NCBI RefSeq assembly: GCF_009862265.1
Contig: NZ_WWGX01000023.1
Span: forward strand, 1 to 64,000
From: Streptomyces sp. SID8352
GTDB lineage: Bacteria > Actinomycetota > Actinomycetes > Streptomycetales > Streptomycetaceae
Direction of reading: 5' to 3'
DNA: 64,000 nt
Positions within the stretch are counted from its first letter, which is position 1. Each line of letters starts with the position of its first letter. The notes beneath the pieces are model-generated. The model ran no database searches, was not told the origin of the DNA, and saw nothing but the letters and a program-made list of their open reading frames with translations. The translations under genes were made by a program, and so were the position numbers. Shown one piece after another: positions 16,943-25,512 of this stretch.

Positions 16943-18259
16943 TCAGCGGTAGCGGACGTGGAAGTGCTCCGCGGCGTGCCGGTCGAGGAAGGCGGTCTCG
17001 GCCCCGAGGTCGTCGGCCGCCACGTCCCAGAGGGCGTCCATGAGGCAGATCCCCCGGTCGGACGCGTCGAGTTCGGTTCCCTCCGCCACGTGCAGGCGCA
17101 GGATCCTGGGCGGCCGGGTGGGCGGATCGAAGCGGATCTCGTCGATGGTCCGCCCCTTCTCGCCGTACTTGCTGAGGAACACGGTCGCCCGGGTGGGCGC
17201 GCCGGTGCGCAGGGCCTCCACCTGGGAGGCGCGGGTGAGCCGGTCGCAGAAGGCGTCCCGTTCGCCGTCGGGCAGCACCAGGGACTCGGTCCACAGGTCG
17301 AGCAGGGAGTACCCGGTGACGGTCCGGGTGCTGGGGTTGATGAGGCTGCCGCCCATCCGGGGGTTGATCTCGATGATCTCCCAGCGCTTCCTCGACTCCC
17401 AGTACTTGACCTCGATGTGGAAGGTGCCGGCGGTCAGCCCGCGTTCCTCCAGCGCGGTCAGGCAGCGGGTGACGTGGTCGGCCGCCTCCAGGACGAGTTC
17501 ACGGCCGATGCTCGCGGGCGGGCTGACCGACATCCCCTCCAGGGTGGTCCGCTCCAGGCGTTCCACCCGCGCCTTCTCGTGGACGCACAGATGGTGGACC
17601 CGGCCGTCGAGGACGACGGTCTCGAAGCTGAACTCCGGCCCCTCGACGTACTCCTCGACGAGGAAGTCGTACCGGTCCATGAAGATCGCCTTCATGCGCC
17701 GGTCGGCGCGCATCTGCTCCTGGATCGCGGGCAGGTCGGCCAGGTCGGCGACGTCCTCCAGGACGAAGGTCGCGAAGGACGAGGCACCGCGCACCGGCTT
17801 GACGAACCAGCGTGCGGACGGGTCGAGTTCGGGTGTCTCACCGGGGACGACCGGGCTGACCCGCACCTCGCTCAGGCCCTCGGCGAAGAGGTGGCGGCGC
17901 AGCTCGTACTTGTCGAGGCACAGGCGCAGCGCGGCCTCGCTGGAGTCGCGTGCGCCGAGCCGCTCGTTGAACTCTGCCATCAGGAGCCGGTAGCCCTCGA
18001 AGGAGGCGAGGACGGCCTCGACCCGGTAGCCCCGGTCGGTGAACTCGCGGACGGCCTTCTCGACGTCCCCGGAGCGCAGTTCGGTCTCCTCGGTGACCAC
18101 GCAGTCCGCCAGGTGGCGGCGGGTCCCGTCGAGGACCTCCGGCGCGCCCGGCCGGGAGCTGAGGCCGACGAGGGCCAGGCCGAGGCCGGTGGCGGCCGCG
18201 GCGATCTCCTCGGTGTACGACTTGCCTAGGTGCAGGAGGAGCAGGATCGCTCTCTTCAT
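16943..18259 (-). CDS. ATP-grasp ligase (carboxylate-amine ligase type)
   Basis: This 438-residue protein has an N-terminal pre-ATP-grasp region followed by the ATP-grasp fold: DKYELRRHLFAEGL, the ATP-binding lysine in WFVKPVRGASSFATF, VEEYVEGPEFSFE, and the magnesium-binding WEIIEINPRMGGSLI. Such enzymes activate a carboxylate as an acyl phosphate and couple it to an amine, building amide or peptide bonds. AGGAG precedes the ATG of MKRAILLLLH. It is one of three ATP-grasp enzymes in the cluster, so the product may contain two or three ligase-made bonds. Confidence 0.88.
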   Translation of the reverse strand: MKRAILLLLHLGKSYTEEIAAAATGLGLALVGLSSRPGAPEVLDGTRRHLADCVVTEETELRSGDVEKAVREFTDRGYRVEAVLASFEGYRLLMAEFNERLGARDSSEAALRLCLDKYELRRHLFAEGLSEVRVSPVVPGETPELDPSARWFVKPVRGASSFATFVLEDVADLADLPAIQEQMRADRRMKAIFMDRYDFLVEEYVEGPEFSFETVVLDGRVHHLCVHEKARVERLERTTLEGMSVSPPASIGRELVLEAADHVTRCLTALEERGLTAGTFHIEVKYWESRKRWEIIEINPRMGGSLINPSTRTVTGYSLLDLWTESLVLPDGERDAFCDRLTRASQVEALRTGAPTRATVFLSKYGEKGRTIDEIRFDPPTRPPRILRLHVAEGTELDASDRGICLMDALWDVAADDLGAETAFLDRHAAEHFHVRYR

Positions 18260-18291
18260 CTGTGCATCTCCTCGAAGGTCCGGGACCGCCC

Positions 18292-19392
18292 TCAGCGCAG
18301 GCGGGCCGCGGCCGCCCGCCGGTCCGCGGTCTCCAGCTGGTGGGCACGCAGGGCGTCCACGAGCCGGGCGGCGCCGTCGTCGCGGAGCGGGTCGACGACG
18401 GGCAGTCCGGTGTCGGCCTCCAGCTTCTCGGCCTCGCGGCGGTAGTCCTCGTCGCTGAAGCCGAAGCTGTTGACGCTGACGGCGGCGACCTTGGCGGGCC
18501 GCTCGAAGACGGTGAGCTCCTCGTTCATGCGGATCAGCTCGGGGATCGGGATGATGGGCGTGTCCCAGACCTTGGTGCGCTCGGCGCCGAGGCGGTGGCA
18601 GAAGACCAGGGCGTGCGGCAGGGAGCCGTGGAGGATGGCGAGGGCGACGCTGCTGAACCCGATGTGGTTGAGCGACCCCTGGCCCTCGACGACGACCCAC
18701 TCGTTGCCCGCCGCGGCCCCCAGGACGGCCTGCTCCACGGCGCCGGCCATGAAGTCGCCGGGGACGCCGTCGACGGCGACGCCGTGGCCCGAGATCAGCA
18801 TGCCGCTCTGGCCGGTGGCGGCGAAGCCGGTGGGGATGCCGCGGCGTCCGGCCTCCTTCCAGATCTCCAGAGCGGCGGTCTTCTTGCCGATGTTGGAGTC
18901 GCTGCCGCAGGTGTGGACGACCCAGGTGTCCAGGTCCAGGACGCGGGCCCGGTTGAGCGGCACGGGCGGGGAGTCCTTGGTCTCCCAGACGGTGACGCCC
19001 TGCTCGCGGACGGCGCGGGCGATGTCCGGGTCGTCGGCGAGGCGGAAGTGGATCGAGTTGATCACGTGGAGGCCGTTTCGGACGGCCGCGAGGAGATGCG
19101 GCTTCCAGCCGGAGGGCAGGTCGGCCGAGTGCAGGCCCTTGCCGACGATCAGGACCTCGGGGTGCAGGTCGAGGGCCTGCTCGACGCGGCCGACGATCGG
19201 GATCGCGCCGCCGTAGCCGAGGACGTCCTGGACGGTCTGGCCGGCCTTGCGGCTGTCGATCACGGCGACGCAGCGGTCCCCGTTGTAGCGGATCAGGGAG
19301 GCCGCGATCTTGCTCGTGAAGAGCCCCAGGCAGCCCTCGGCGAACAACACGAATCTCTTCTCGACCAGCTCCGCATGGCTCAACTGACCCAC
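18292..19392 (-). CDS. DUF1611 P-loop protein (DgcN-like)
   Basis: This protein of about 366 residues has a Rossmann-like N-terminal half (AVIDSRKAGQTVQDV) and a C-terminal P-loop domain with a Walker A variant CGSDSNIGKKTAAL, the DUF1611 architecture. The characterised relative DgcN N-acylates D-glutamate in D-Glu catabolism. In this operon it lies between two ATP-grasp genes, so N-acylation (protection) of an amino-acid intermediate is a reasonable guess. I chose the GTG at 19392 because GGAGGA is correctly spaced; a GTG at 19404 is possible. Confidence 0.8.
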   Translation of the reverse strand: MGQLSHAELVEKRFVLFAEGCLGLFTSKIAASLIRYNGDRCVAVIDSRKAGQTVQDVLGYGGAIPIVGRVEQALDLHPEVLIVGKGLHSADLPSGWKPHLLAAVRNGLHVINSIHFRLADDPDIARAVREQGVTVWETKDSPPVPLNRARVLDLDTWVVHTCGSDSNIGKKTAALEIWKEAGRRGIPTGFAATGQSGMLISGHGVAVDGVPGDFMAGAVEQAVLGAAAGNEWVVVEGQGSLNHIGFSSVALAILHGSLPHALVFCHRLGAERTKVWDTPIIPIPELIRMNEELTVFERPAKVAAVSVNSFGFSDEDYRREAEKLEADTGLPVVDPLRDDGAARLVDALRAHQLETADRRAAAARLR

Positions 19393-19449
19393 GTCTTCCT
19401 CCACGGACTCGATGGTTCGACTGCTGGTGGTTCGAAGTGTCCGGCCGCT

Positions 19450-20691
19450 CTACGGGACGGGCTCAGTGGTGAGGCGGTACTGCGCGCGCGCCTGGCGCAC
19501 GGCCGCCTCGATCTGCTCCTGGGTGCCGCCCCGGAAGAGGAACCGGCCGCCCTGGAGCGTGGCGTACGATCCGGGACGCGAGACCAGGACCTCGCCCGGC
19601 CCGGGAACCAGTTCCCGGTACACATGGGGCACCCGTCCGAGCAGCGGGGTGGCGGCGGTGACCTTCTGGGGCAGTGGCCGGGGGCCCGGGACGATCAGCC
19701 ATCCGCCGCTCAGCGTCGGGTCGGGGACCGGTAGGTCCACCGGGCGGCCGAGCAGTACGTCGGTCCACAGCCGGAACAGGTTCACCCCGTGCACGTCGTG
19801 GATGACGTACGAGACGTCGGCGCCCGGCACCCGGGCTCCGACCTCCAGGAACACCACCTCGTCGCCGGTGTCGAAGAGTTCGAGGTGGAAGGCGGAGCTC
19901 CGCAGGCCGAGCGCGGTCAGACAGCGCACGGCGAAGTCCTCGCAACGGTCGCGCACCGCGGGGTCGGTCTGGAAGACGGAGCCGAGGGGTTCGCCCAGGC
20001 GCTCGAAGTCCAGGCAGGTGGAGAGGTAGCGCGAGGTGCACAGGAACAGCGGTTTGCCCTCGGCGTCCAGCACGCCGTCGACGTGCAGGATGTCACCCCG
20101 GACGAACTCCTCGATCTCCAGGTCGCCGAGCGGCCGTTCGGCGCACAGGGCCCGCAGCTCCGCCGCCGAGGCGACCTCGCGCACGCCCTGGCTGGACGCC
20201 CCCCGCACCGGCTTGACGATCACGGGGTAGCCGAACTCCTCGGCGGCCGCGAGGACCTGCTCCTCGGTGCGGCAGGACGCCCAGCGCGGCACCCGCAGGC
20301 CGGCCCGGGCGAGCGTCTCCTTCATGACCGTCTTGTCGCGGAACCGGGAGGTCTCCTCGGGACCGGGGCCGGGGATGCCGTAGCGCTCGCGCAGGGTCGC
20401 CGCGAGGTCGAGGAGCATTTCGGAGAAGCCGATGACATGGTCGAACGGGCCCTCGTCGCGGACGATGGCGTCCACGCGCTCCAGCACGCCGTCCTGATCA
20501 CCGAAGTCCGGTACGACATGGACCCGTTCGGCGTCGGCGGGCACCCCGCTGCGGCCGCCCTCGTCGCACACGTACGTGACGCGGTCGGTGCCCGGGCAGA
20601 AGACGACCTCGGGAGCGGCGAGACGGTTCTCCCAGCGTCGCTCGTCCTCGTACAGGGGCCAGCGGGTCAGGAACAGGATTGCGCCGGACAT
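19450..20691 (-). CDS. ATP-grasp ligase, first gene of the leftward operon
   Basis: This protein of about 413 residues has ATP-grasp elements DKTVMKETLARAGL, the ATP lysine in YPVIVKPVRGASSQGV, IEEFVRGDILHVDG, and a metal-binding FHLELF...VVFLEVGARVPG. It is of the carboxylate-amine ligase type. MSGAILFL at 20691 is preferred because GTGAGGAC precedes it; an ATG five codons upstream is possible. It is divergent from the flavin reductase gene, with about 700 bp of regulatory DNA between them. Confidence 0.87.
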   Translation of the reverse strand: MSGAILFLTRWPLYEDERRWENRLAAPEVVFCPGTDRVTYVCDEGGRSGVPADAERVHVVPDFGDQDGVLERVDAIVRDEGPFDHVIGFSEMLLDLAATLRERYGIPGPGPEETSRFRDKTVMKETLARAGLRVPRWASCRTEEQVLAAAEEFGYPVIVKPVRGASSQGVREVASAAELRALCAERPLGDLEIEEFVRGDILHVDGVLDAEGKPLFLCTSRYLSTCLDFERLGEPLGSVFQTDPAVRDRCEDFAVRCLTALGLRSSAFHLELFDTGDEVVFLEVGARVPGADVSYVIHDVHGVNLFRLWTDVLLGRPVDLPVPDPTLSGGWLIVPGPRPLPQKVTAATPLLGRVPHVYRELVPGPGEVLVSRPGSYATLQGGRFLFRGGTQEQIEAAVRQARAQYRLTTEPVP

Positions 20692-21135
20692 GAATGTCGT
20701 CCTCACGGTTCACGGGCTTTGTGGTCGTGCCCGGCCGGGCCGGCCGGTTGACGGCATCGTCTGCCCTTTCCAAACCGGATGGCGAACCGGGACATGAATT
20801 CCGGGAAAGGCTCCGACGTGCTTTTACCGCTGCCACAGCCTCGCACGGGACCGGTCTGGCCAGAATAGGACCTAGGTCCCGGCGCAACGGAGGGCGGGCG
20901 CACCGCCCGGAACGGACGGGAAGTCCGGGTGGCGCCGAATGGTCGCGGTTCATCGCGGATGGTGCGGCCGCCGTCCCTCACCGGCAGCGCCCTTTGATTA
21001 CCCCGTCCCGTCCGGCCGTGAAGCCCGTGGGCACCGCGTCCGGCGCGGGACCGGTTCATGCCGGCCCGCCGTGAATGGCCGTCCGAGTGCGCCGTCCGGA
21101 CCGCCGGCACGGGCGCGAAGGGGGGCGGGACGGAA
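20692..21135. other. Divergent regulatory region of the biosynthetic cluster
   Basis: No gene is supportable. A perfect 12-bp palindrome GGACCTAGGTCC lies at 20868-20879, about 180 bp from the ATP-grasp start, a possible operator. The sequence just beyond it is moderately AT-richer (CAGAATA). The right part merges into leader A at 21136. Confidence 0.5.
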
Positions 21136-21303
21136 ACGCCATGGGCAGATGGGCCTATTGCGACCCGGCCACCCGCCGCACAGAATTCCTGTCGCCCCCT
21201 GCCGCCGGAGGGGGCTTACGCCGCGCGGCAGGAAGCACTTCCCCTGCCGCGCCGACAGATGAGCGCCAAGCGGTTGGACGACGCGTTCCCGCTCCGCGGA
21301 GGT
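21136..21303 (+). promoter_or_regulatory. Leader A: upstream element duplicated before the enolpyruvyl transferase
   Basis: The segment matches 21920-22090 over its whole length in the same order: AACGCCATGGG, GGCCTATTGC, ACAGAAT, CCCCCTGCCG...GGAG, GCGCGGCAGGA, GCCAAGCGG, GGACGAC and TTCCCGC...CCGC. GC-rich inverted segments (CTGCCGCC...GGCAGG) suggest a folded RNA. It ends about 90 bases before the flavin reductase start. No open frame runs through both copies, so it is probably a promoter plus structured 5' leader or a regulator-binding region. Confidence 0.65.
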
Positions 21304-21390
21304 CGCCCGCGCCGCACACGGCGGGGACACGGCCCCGCGACAGGCTTCGGGCCCCGGACCGGGTCCCGCGGGACAGGATGGGGTGCTGCC

Positions 21391-21888
21391 GTGACGGCGG
21401 AAACGGTACGGCGGGCGAGCTCCGGCGACTTCCGGGCGGCGATGGCCCGGTTCGCGGCCGGGGTCGTGGTGGTGACGACGCTGGGCGACGGCGGGCTGCC
21501 GCGCGGCTTCACGGCGAGTTCGTTCTGCTCGGTGTCGCTGCACCCGCCGCTGGTCCTGGTCTGCCTGGCCAACTCGGCCGAGTCCTTCGAGGCGTTCGAC
21601 TCCTGCGGGCACTTCGCGGTCAGCGTGCTGGGCCCCGAGCACCGGCGACTGGCTCAGCGGTTCGCGACCCGGGGCACCGACAAGTTCGCCCCGGAGGGCC
21701 TGTCCCGTACGCCCGGCGGCCTGCCGTCCGTGGCGGGCGCGCTGGCCGAACTGGACTGCGAGGTGCACGCCCGGTATCCGGCCGGGGACCACATGATCCT
21801 GATCGGCCGGGTGTCGGGCGCCCGCCTGGGCGTGGACACGGCGACCCCCATGGTCTATTACGAGAGGGACTTCCGCATTCTGGCGTGA
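21391..21888 (+). CDS. Flavin reductase domain protein (FMN reductase of a two-component system)
   Basis: This 165-residue flavin-reductase-like (DIM6/NTAB) protein reads FRAAMARFAAGVVVVTTLGD, then GFTASSFCSVSLHPPLVLVC, then CEVHARYPAGDHMILIGRV. It would supply reduced flavin from NAD(P)H to the LLM monooxygenase encoded at 12980-14080. The start GTG follows GACAGGATGGGGTG. It is the first gene on the rightward arm of the cluster and is preceded by leader A. Confidence 0.88.
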   Translation: MTAETVRRASSGDFRAAMARFAAGVVVVTTLGDGGLPRGFTASSFCSVSLHPPLVLVCLANSAESFEAFDSCGHFAVSVLGPEHRRLAQRFATRGTDKFAPEGLSRTPGGLPSVAGALAELDCEVHARYPAGDHMILIGRVSGARLGVDTATPMVYYERDFRILA

Positions 21889-21919
21889 GCGGCACGGGGA
21901 TCGTCCGGGCCACCGTATG

Positions 21920-22090
21920 ACGAAAACGCCATGGGATCATCGGCCTATTGCCCCCGCGCCACACGGGACACAGAATGATTACCGCGCCCCCACTGCCGGA
22001 GGCGGGTTGTCGTTGCGCGGCAGGAGAAGCTTTCCGAACTGCCCCCGACACTTCAGTGCCAAGCGGCGGGACGACATGTTCCCGCGCCGC
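21920..22090 (+). promoter_or_regulatory. Leader B: second copy of the duplicated upstream element
   Basis: It is aligned with 21136-21303: AACGCCATGGG at the left, GGCCTATTGC, ACACAGAAT, CCCACTGCCGGAGG, TGCGCGGCAGGAG, TGCCAAGCGG, GGGACGAC, TTCCCGCGCCGC. Differences are scattered rather than clustered, so both copies appear maintained. It ends about 80-95 bases before the enolpyruvyl transferase start, the same spacing as leader A to the reductase. Confidence 0.65.
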
Positions 22091-22172
22091 TGATATCGCC
22101 GGCCCGGACGTCAAAGCCACATCGCCTGCGAAGGTTTCGGATGGCGAAGGATGGGAAATGGGAGATACGAGG

Positions 22173-23522
22173 ATGCTGCTGAAGGTTGATCCGGTCGATT
22201 CCTTTTCCGGAACATTCCGAGTCCCCTCTTCGAAACCGGAGACGCAACGGGCGATTCTGGTCGGCACCCTGGCCGACGGCACATCACGGGTGTTCAACGA
22301 CCTCCGTTGCGACGAGACGGAGACCATGAAGAACGCGTGCCGTGCCATCGGCGCCACGATAACCGAGCACGACGACTTCCTGGAGATCCAGGGCATCGGC
22401 CAGTCGTCCCCGCGCATCGGGCGCGTCATCCAGTCCCGCGGCTCGGGCCTGGTGTTCCGCGTGGTGACGGCACTGGCCTCCGTGCAGCCGTCGGCGGTCG
22501 TCGTCACGGGTGACGCGACCCTGCGCAACCGGGTGATGGAGCCCCTGCTGCGGGCGCTGCGCGAACTCGGCGCGGACATCGAGTCGATCGTCGGCGAGGA
22601 CCGGGCCCCGGTCGTCAACTGGGGGGGCGGCCTGAGGGGCGGCACCTGCCGGCTCCCGGGCGACATCAGCTCGCAGTTCATCACCGCCATCCTGTTCGCC
22701 GCGCCGCTGGCCGACGGACCGGTGGAGATCGAGGTGACGGGCGAGGTCTACTCCCAGTCGTACATCCGGCAGACGCTGGCGAGCCTCACCGAGGCCGGCA
22801 TCAAGGTCACCGCCTCGGAGGACATGCGCCGTTACCAGGTGGAGCCCTCCGCCTACCAGGCCCAGGACTTCACCACCCACGAGGACTACACCTCGGCCTC
22901 GTACCTGCTGGCCGCCGCCGCGCTCTTCCCGGGCCGGACCGTCCTGACCAACGTGTACGGCGACAGCATGCAGGGCGAGTTCGCGATCGTCCCGATCCTG
23001 GAGCAGCTCGGGGTGAGCGTCACCTTCGACCGGGCCACCTCGTCGCTGACCGTCGACAACCCGCCGGGAAGCATGTGCGGCGACTTCGAGGTGGACACCC
23101 GGGACTGCCCCAACATCGTGCCCACGCTGGCCGCCCTCGGGGCGTACGTGCAGGGCAGCCTGCGGGTGACCGGCGGACGCCTCACCCGTTTCCACAAGGC
23201 CTCGCGGATCGAGGCCATGGCCGCCGAACTGACCCGTGCGGGCGTGGACATCGAGGTTCTGTACGACGACGGGATCTGCGACGGCTTCCTGGTCCGCGGC
23301 GCGCGGACCTACCCCGGCGGGGTGACGCTCTCCAGCTGGGGCGACCACCGCATCTTCATGTCGCTGTTCGTGGCGGGTCTGCGCATGCAGTCGGCCAACC
23401 GGTTCTCCGGTTTCGAGGACGTCCGGCTGTCCTTCCCCACGTTCCTGGAGGAGTTCGCCAGGGCGGGGGTGCGGGCCACGGCCGTCGAGGAGGAGGGCGT
23501 GCCCGCGGCGCCCGTCGGCTGA
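22173..23522 (+). CDS. EPSP-synthase-like enolpyruvyl transferase with altered active site
   Basis: This protein of about 449 residues has the AroA/MurA inside-out barrel pattern: VPSSKPETQRAILVGTLADG (Lys and Arg of the N-terminal site), FNDLRCDETETM, DCPNIVPTLAALGAY (catalytic Asp position) and DHRIFMSLFVAGL (the DHR motif). The usual K-E-S/T-D-R motif is replaced by HKASR, so the conserved catalytic Glu is missing. It should move an enolpyruvyl group from PEP to an acceptor other than shikimate-3-phosphate, by analogy with NikO/PolA, which use UMP. GGAGA precedes this ATG; an ATG at 22158 is also possible. Confidence 0.85.
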   Translation: MLLKVDPVDSFSGTFRVPSSKPETQRAILVGTLADGTSRVFNDLRCDETETMKNACRAIGATITEHDDFLEIQGIGQSSPRIGRVIQSRGSGLVFRVVTALASVQPSAVVVTGDATLRNRVMEPLLRALRELGADIESIVGEDRAPVVNWGGGLRGGTCRLPGDISSQFITAILFAAPLADGPVEIEVTGEVYSQSYIRQTLASLTEAGIKVTASEDMRRYQVEPSAYQAQDFTTHEDYTSASYLLAAAALFPGRTVLTNVYGDSMQGEFAIVPILEQLGVSVTFDRATSSLTVDNPPGSMCGDFEVDTRDCPNIVPTLAALGAYVQGSLRVTGGRLTRFHKASRIEAMAAELTRAGVDIEVLYDDGICDGFLVRGARTYPGGVTLSSWGDHRIFMSLFVAGLRMQSANRFSGFEDVRLSFPTFLEEFARAGVRATAVEEEGVPAAPVG

Positions 23523-23529
23523 CCCGGCC

Positions 23530-23569
23530 CCCGGCGGTGCGCGGTGCCGCGGCGCCGCGCACCGCCGGG
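23530..23569 (+). terminator. Hairpin after the enolpyruvyl transferase
   Basis: A perfect 15-bp stem (CCCGGCGGTGCGCGG with CCGCGCACCGCCGGG) sits eight bases after the stop. It may attenuate transcription into the aminotransferase gene. Confidence 0.7.
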
Positions 23570-23648
23570 CCCGGCAGGGGGCGTTCGCGGCCCCGACGCA
23601 CGACGCCCCCGCACGACCGTCCGCTCCCCCGTTCAGGAAGTCCCCTTG

Positions 23649-24716
23649 ATGCCCGCCACACCTGCCCCCCGGCTGCGCGCCGATGTCTCCGGGCTGCCCC
23701 GCTACGTCCCCGGCCGAGCCGCTCCCAGCGACCGGGTGGACAAGCTGTCGTCGAACGAGAACCCCTATCCCCCGCTGCCGTCGGTCGTCGCCGTGCTGCG
23801 CGAGGAGTTGGAGCGGGTCAACCGCTATCCCGATCCCGCCGGGCGGCAACTGGTCACCCGGCTGTCCGAGGCGCTCGCGGTGCCCCCGGAGCACATCGTG
23901 CCCGGCACCGGATCCCTCGGCGTCACCAGGGACCTGCTGCGCGCCGCGGCGGGCGAGGGCGACGAAGTCGTGTTCGCCTGGCGCTCGTTCGAGGCGTATC
24001 CCCAGCTCACCTGGGCCAACGGGTCGACGTCCGTGCAGGTTCCGCTGCGCGACGAGCGGCACGATCTGGAGGCCATGGCCGACGCGGTGACGGACCGCAC
24101 CCGCATGATCATCGTGTGCAATCCCAACAACCCGACCGGCACGGCGGTGCGCCGCGACGAGCTGGAGCGCTTCCTCGACCGGGTGCCCGGTCATGTGCTG
24201 GTGGTGCTCGACGAGGCGTACCGCGAGTTCGTCGACGATCCCGGCGTGCCCGACGGCATCGACCTGTACCGCGGACGTCCCAACGTCGCCGTTCTGCGCA
24301 CCTTCTCCAAGGCGTACGGGCTGGCGCGACTGCGCGTCGGCTACGCGGTCGCGCATCCGCCGGTCGCGACGGCGCTGCGGGCCTGCGCCGTGCCGTTCGG
24401 CGTCAGCGGACTCGCCCAGGCCGCCGCGCGGGCCTCGCTGGACGCGGAGCCCGAGTTGATGGAGCGGGTGGGGACCCTGGTGACCGAGCGCGCCCGGATC
24501 ACCGGCGCGCTCCGCACCGCGGGCTGGACGGTTCCCGACAGCCGGGCCAACTTCGTGTGGCTGCGCCTCGGTCCGCGTTCGCGCGCGTTCGCCGACGCGT
24601 GCGAGGCGGAGGGGGTCATGGTGCGTCCCTTCGGCGACGAGGGGGTGCGGATCACCGTCGGCACTCCGGAGGCGAACGACCGCCTGCTGAAGATCGTGGG
24701 CGACCGGCGCGGGTGA
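23649..24716 (+). CDS. HisC-like PLP aminotransferase of the biosynthetic cluster
   Basis: This 355-residue class I/II aminotransferase has [34 protein letters not shown] and the Schiff-base lysine K221 in [15 protein letters not shown]. It is similar in build to the aminotransferase at 10792 but clearly diverged. AGGAAG lies upstream of the ATG. It probably converts a keto or aldehyde intermediate to an amine, preparing it for ATP-grasp ligation; nikkomycin-type clusters likewise pair an enolpyruvyl transferase with a HisC-like enzyme. It is followed by a strong terminator. Confidence 0.87.
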   Translation: MPATPAPRLRADVSGLPRYVPGRAAPSDRVDKLSSNENPYPPLPSVVAVLREELERVNRYPDPAGRQLVTRLSEALAVPPEHIVPGTGSLGVTRDLLRAAAGEGDEVVFAWRSFEAYPQLTWANGSTSVQVPLRDERHDLEAMADAVTDRTRMIIVCNPNNPTGTAVRRDELERFLDRVPGHVLVVLDEAYREFVDDPGVPDGIDLYRGRPNVAVLRTFSKAYGLARLRVGYAVAHPPVATALRACAVPFGVSGLAQAAARASLDAEPELMERVGTLVTERARITGALRTAGWTVPDSRANFVWLRLGPRSRAFADACEAEGVMVRPFGDEGVRITVGTPEANDRLLKIVGDRRG

Positions 24717-24768
24717 GGTCCGCCGCGGTGGCCCGTACGGCCTGCCGCCGGCACGTGCCGCCCGCGCG

Positions 24769-24819
24769 GACTCCCGCAATCCCCGGGGCGGTCGCGGCCC
24801 CTCGGGGATTGCGGGAGTC
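24769..24819 (+). terminator. Strong terminator after the aminotransferase gene
   Basis: GACTCCCGCAATCCCC (24769-24784) and GGGGATTGCGGGAGTC (24804-24819) form a perfect 16-bp stem with a GC-rich loop. Confidence 0.8.
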
Positions 24820-25020
24820 CGTGCTCGCGGCACGGTTCCCGGATTGCCGGAAGAAAGGGGGCCGGGTTCGCCGGTCGCGGAGGCCTCCGGGCAACTCCGT
24901 TGTCCTGCCGGGCACACCGCGGACGGCACCCATGAGGCCCATGACGGATCGGCCATCCGATCACCGTTGCGATTTGACGGCGGTCATGGAATGCTCCCCC
25001 ATAGACTGCGCCTACCAATG

Positions 25021-25041
25021 ATTTCGTCCTGCGAACGAAAT
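25021..25041. promoter_or_regulatory. Palindrome ATTTCGT-N7-ACGAAAT, candidate operator
   Basis: Perfect 7-bp arms separated by seven bases stand out in an AT-richer patch that also holds TTGACG at 24974. It is likely a regulator site for the regulator gene or for a lost neighbour. Confidence 0.45.
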
Positions 25042-25455
25042 GGCGTATGCACACGGGGGGAGATTTCATTGCAGTTACGCCCGCTTACGCTTTCCGTCGA
25101 TCCGCCGCGATCCGAGAATCCCGGCGAGGCTTCCGGAACGGGAAGCCCCCGTCCGGCGGAAGACCGTCGTGGCCACCGGCCGACGGGCCGTCGGCTCCTC
25201 GCCCGGCGCCGGAGCGCTTCCGCCCTCGCGCCGCCCGGTGACACCGACCCACCGGTCTCCATCTCGGCCCGGACCCCGGCGTCATGCCCGGTCCGGCCCC
25301 CTCTTCCCCCTCCTCCCCGGACCGCCCCACCGGCGCGCCGCCCTTCCCGGGCCGCAGCGATCCGGCCGGGCCGGACGCCGGACTGACTGCCGCGGCCGTC
25401 GCCCGTCGGGTGACTCGCCGGCGCTCACCATCCAGCGGCAGCATGCCGGGTGAAC

Positions 25456-25471
25456 GAAGTCCTTGGACTTC
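25456..25471. promoter_or_regulatory. Palindrome GAAGTCC-TT-GGACTTC upstream of the regulator gene
   Basis: Perfect 7+2+7 dyad 42 bp before the chosen GTG. It may be an autoregulatory binding site for a protein carrying two helix-turn-helix domains, and it supports placing the start downstream at 25513. Confidence 0.5.
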
Positions 25472-25512
25472 TTTCCCATGCCCCTTTCGGGAGACACGAG
25501 GAGAGGCAGGAC

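Larger units (their letters stand above)
24820..25512. other. Long intergenic region upstream of the tandem-LuxR regulator
   Basis: No convincing gene is seen. From 25092 a TTG-started frame reads LQLRPLTLSVD, faintly like the start of a SARP regulator, but it soon becomes Pro/Arg-rich noise; a truncated relic is possible. Two palindromes are listed separately (25021-25041 and 25456-25471). Confidence 0.4.

Noticed and set aside
16073-18229. A 718-codon open frame on the plus strand antisense to the diiron-oxidase and ATP-grasp genes
   Set aside because: It is rich in Glu/Val/Asp/Gly with no domain, exactly the mirror pattern expected opposite high-GC coding DNA, and the minus strand has clear enzyme motifs.
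25092-25386. Possible SARP regulator start (LQLRPLTLSVD)
   Set aside because: Resemblance ends after about a dozen residues and the frame becomes Pro/Arg-rich; at most a tiny relic.
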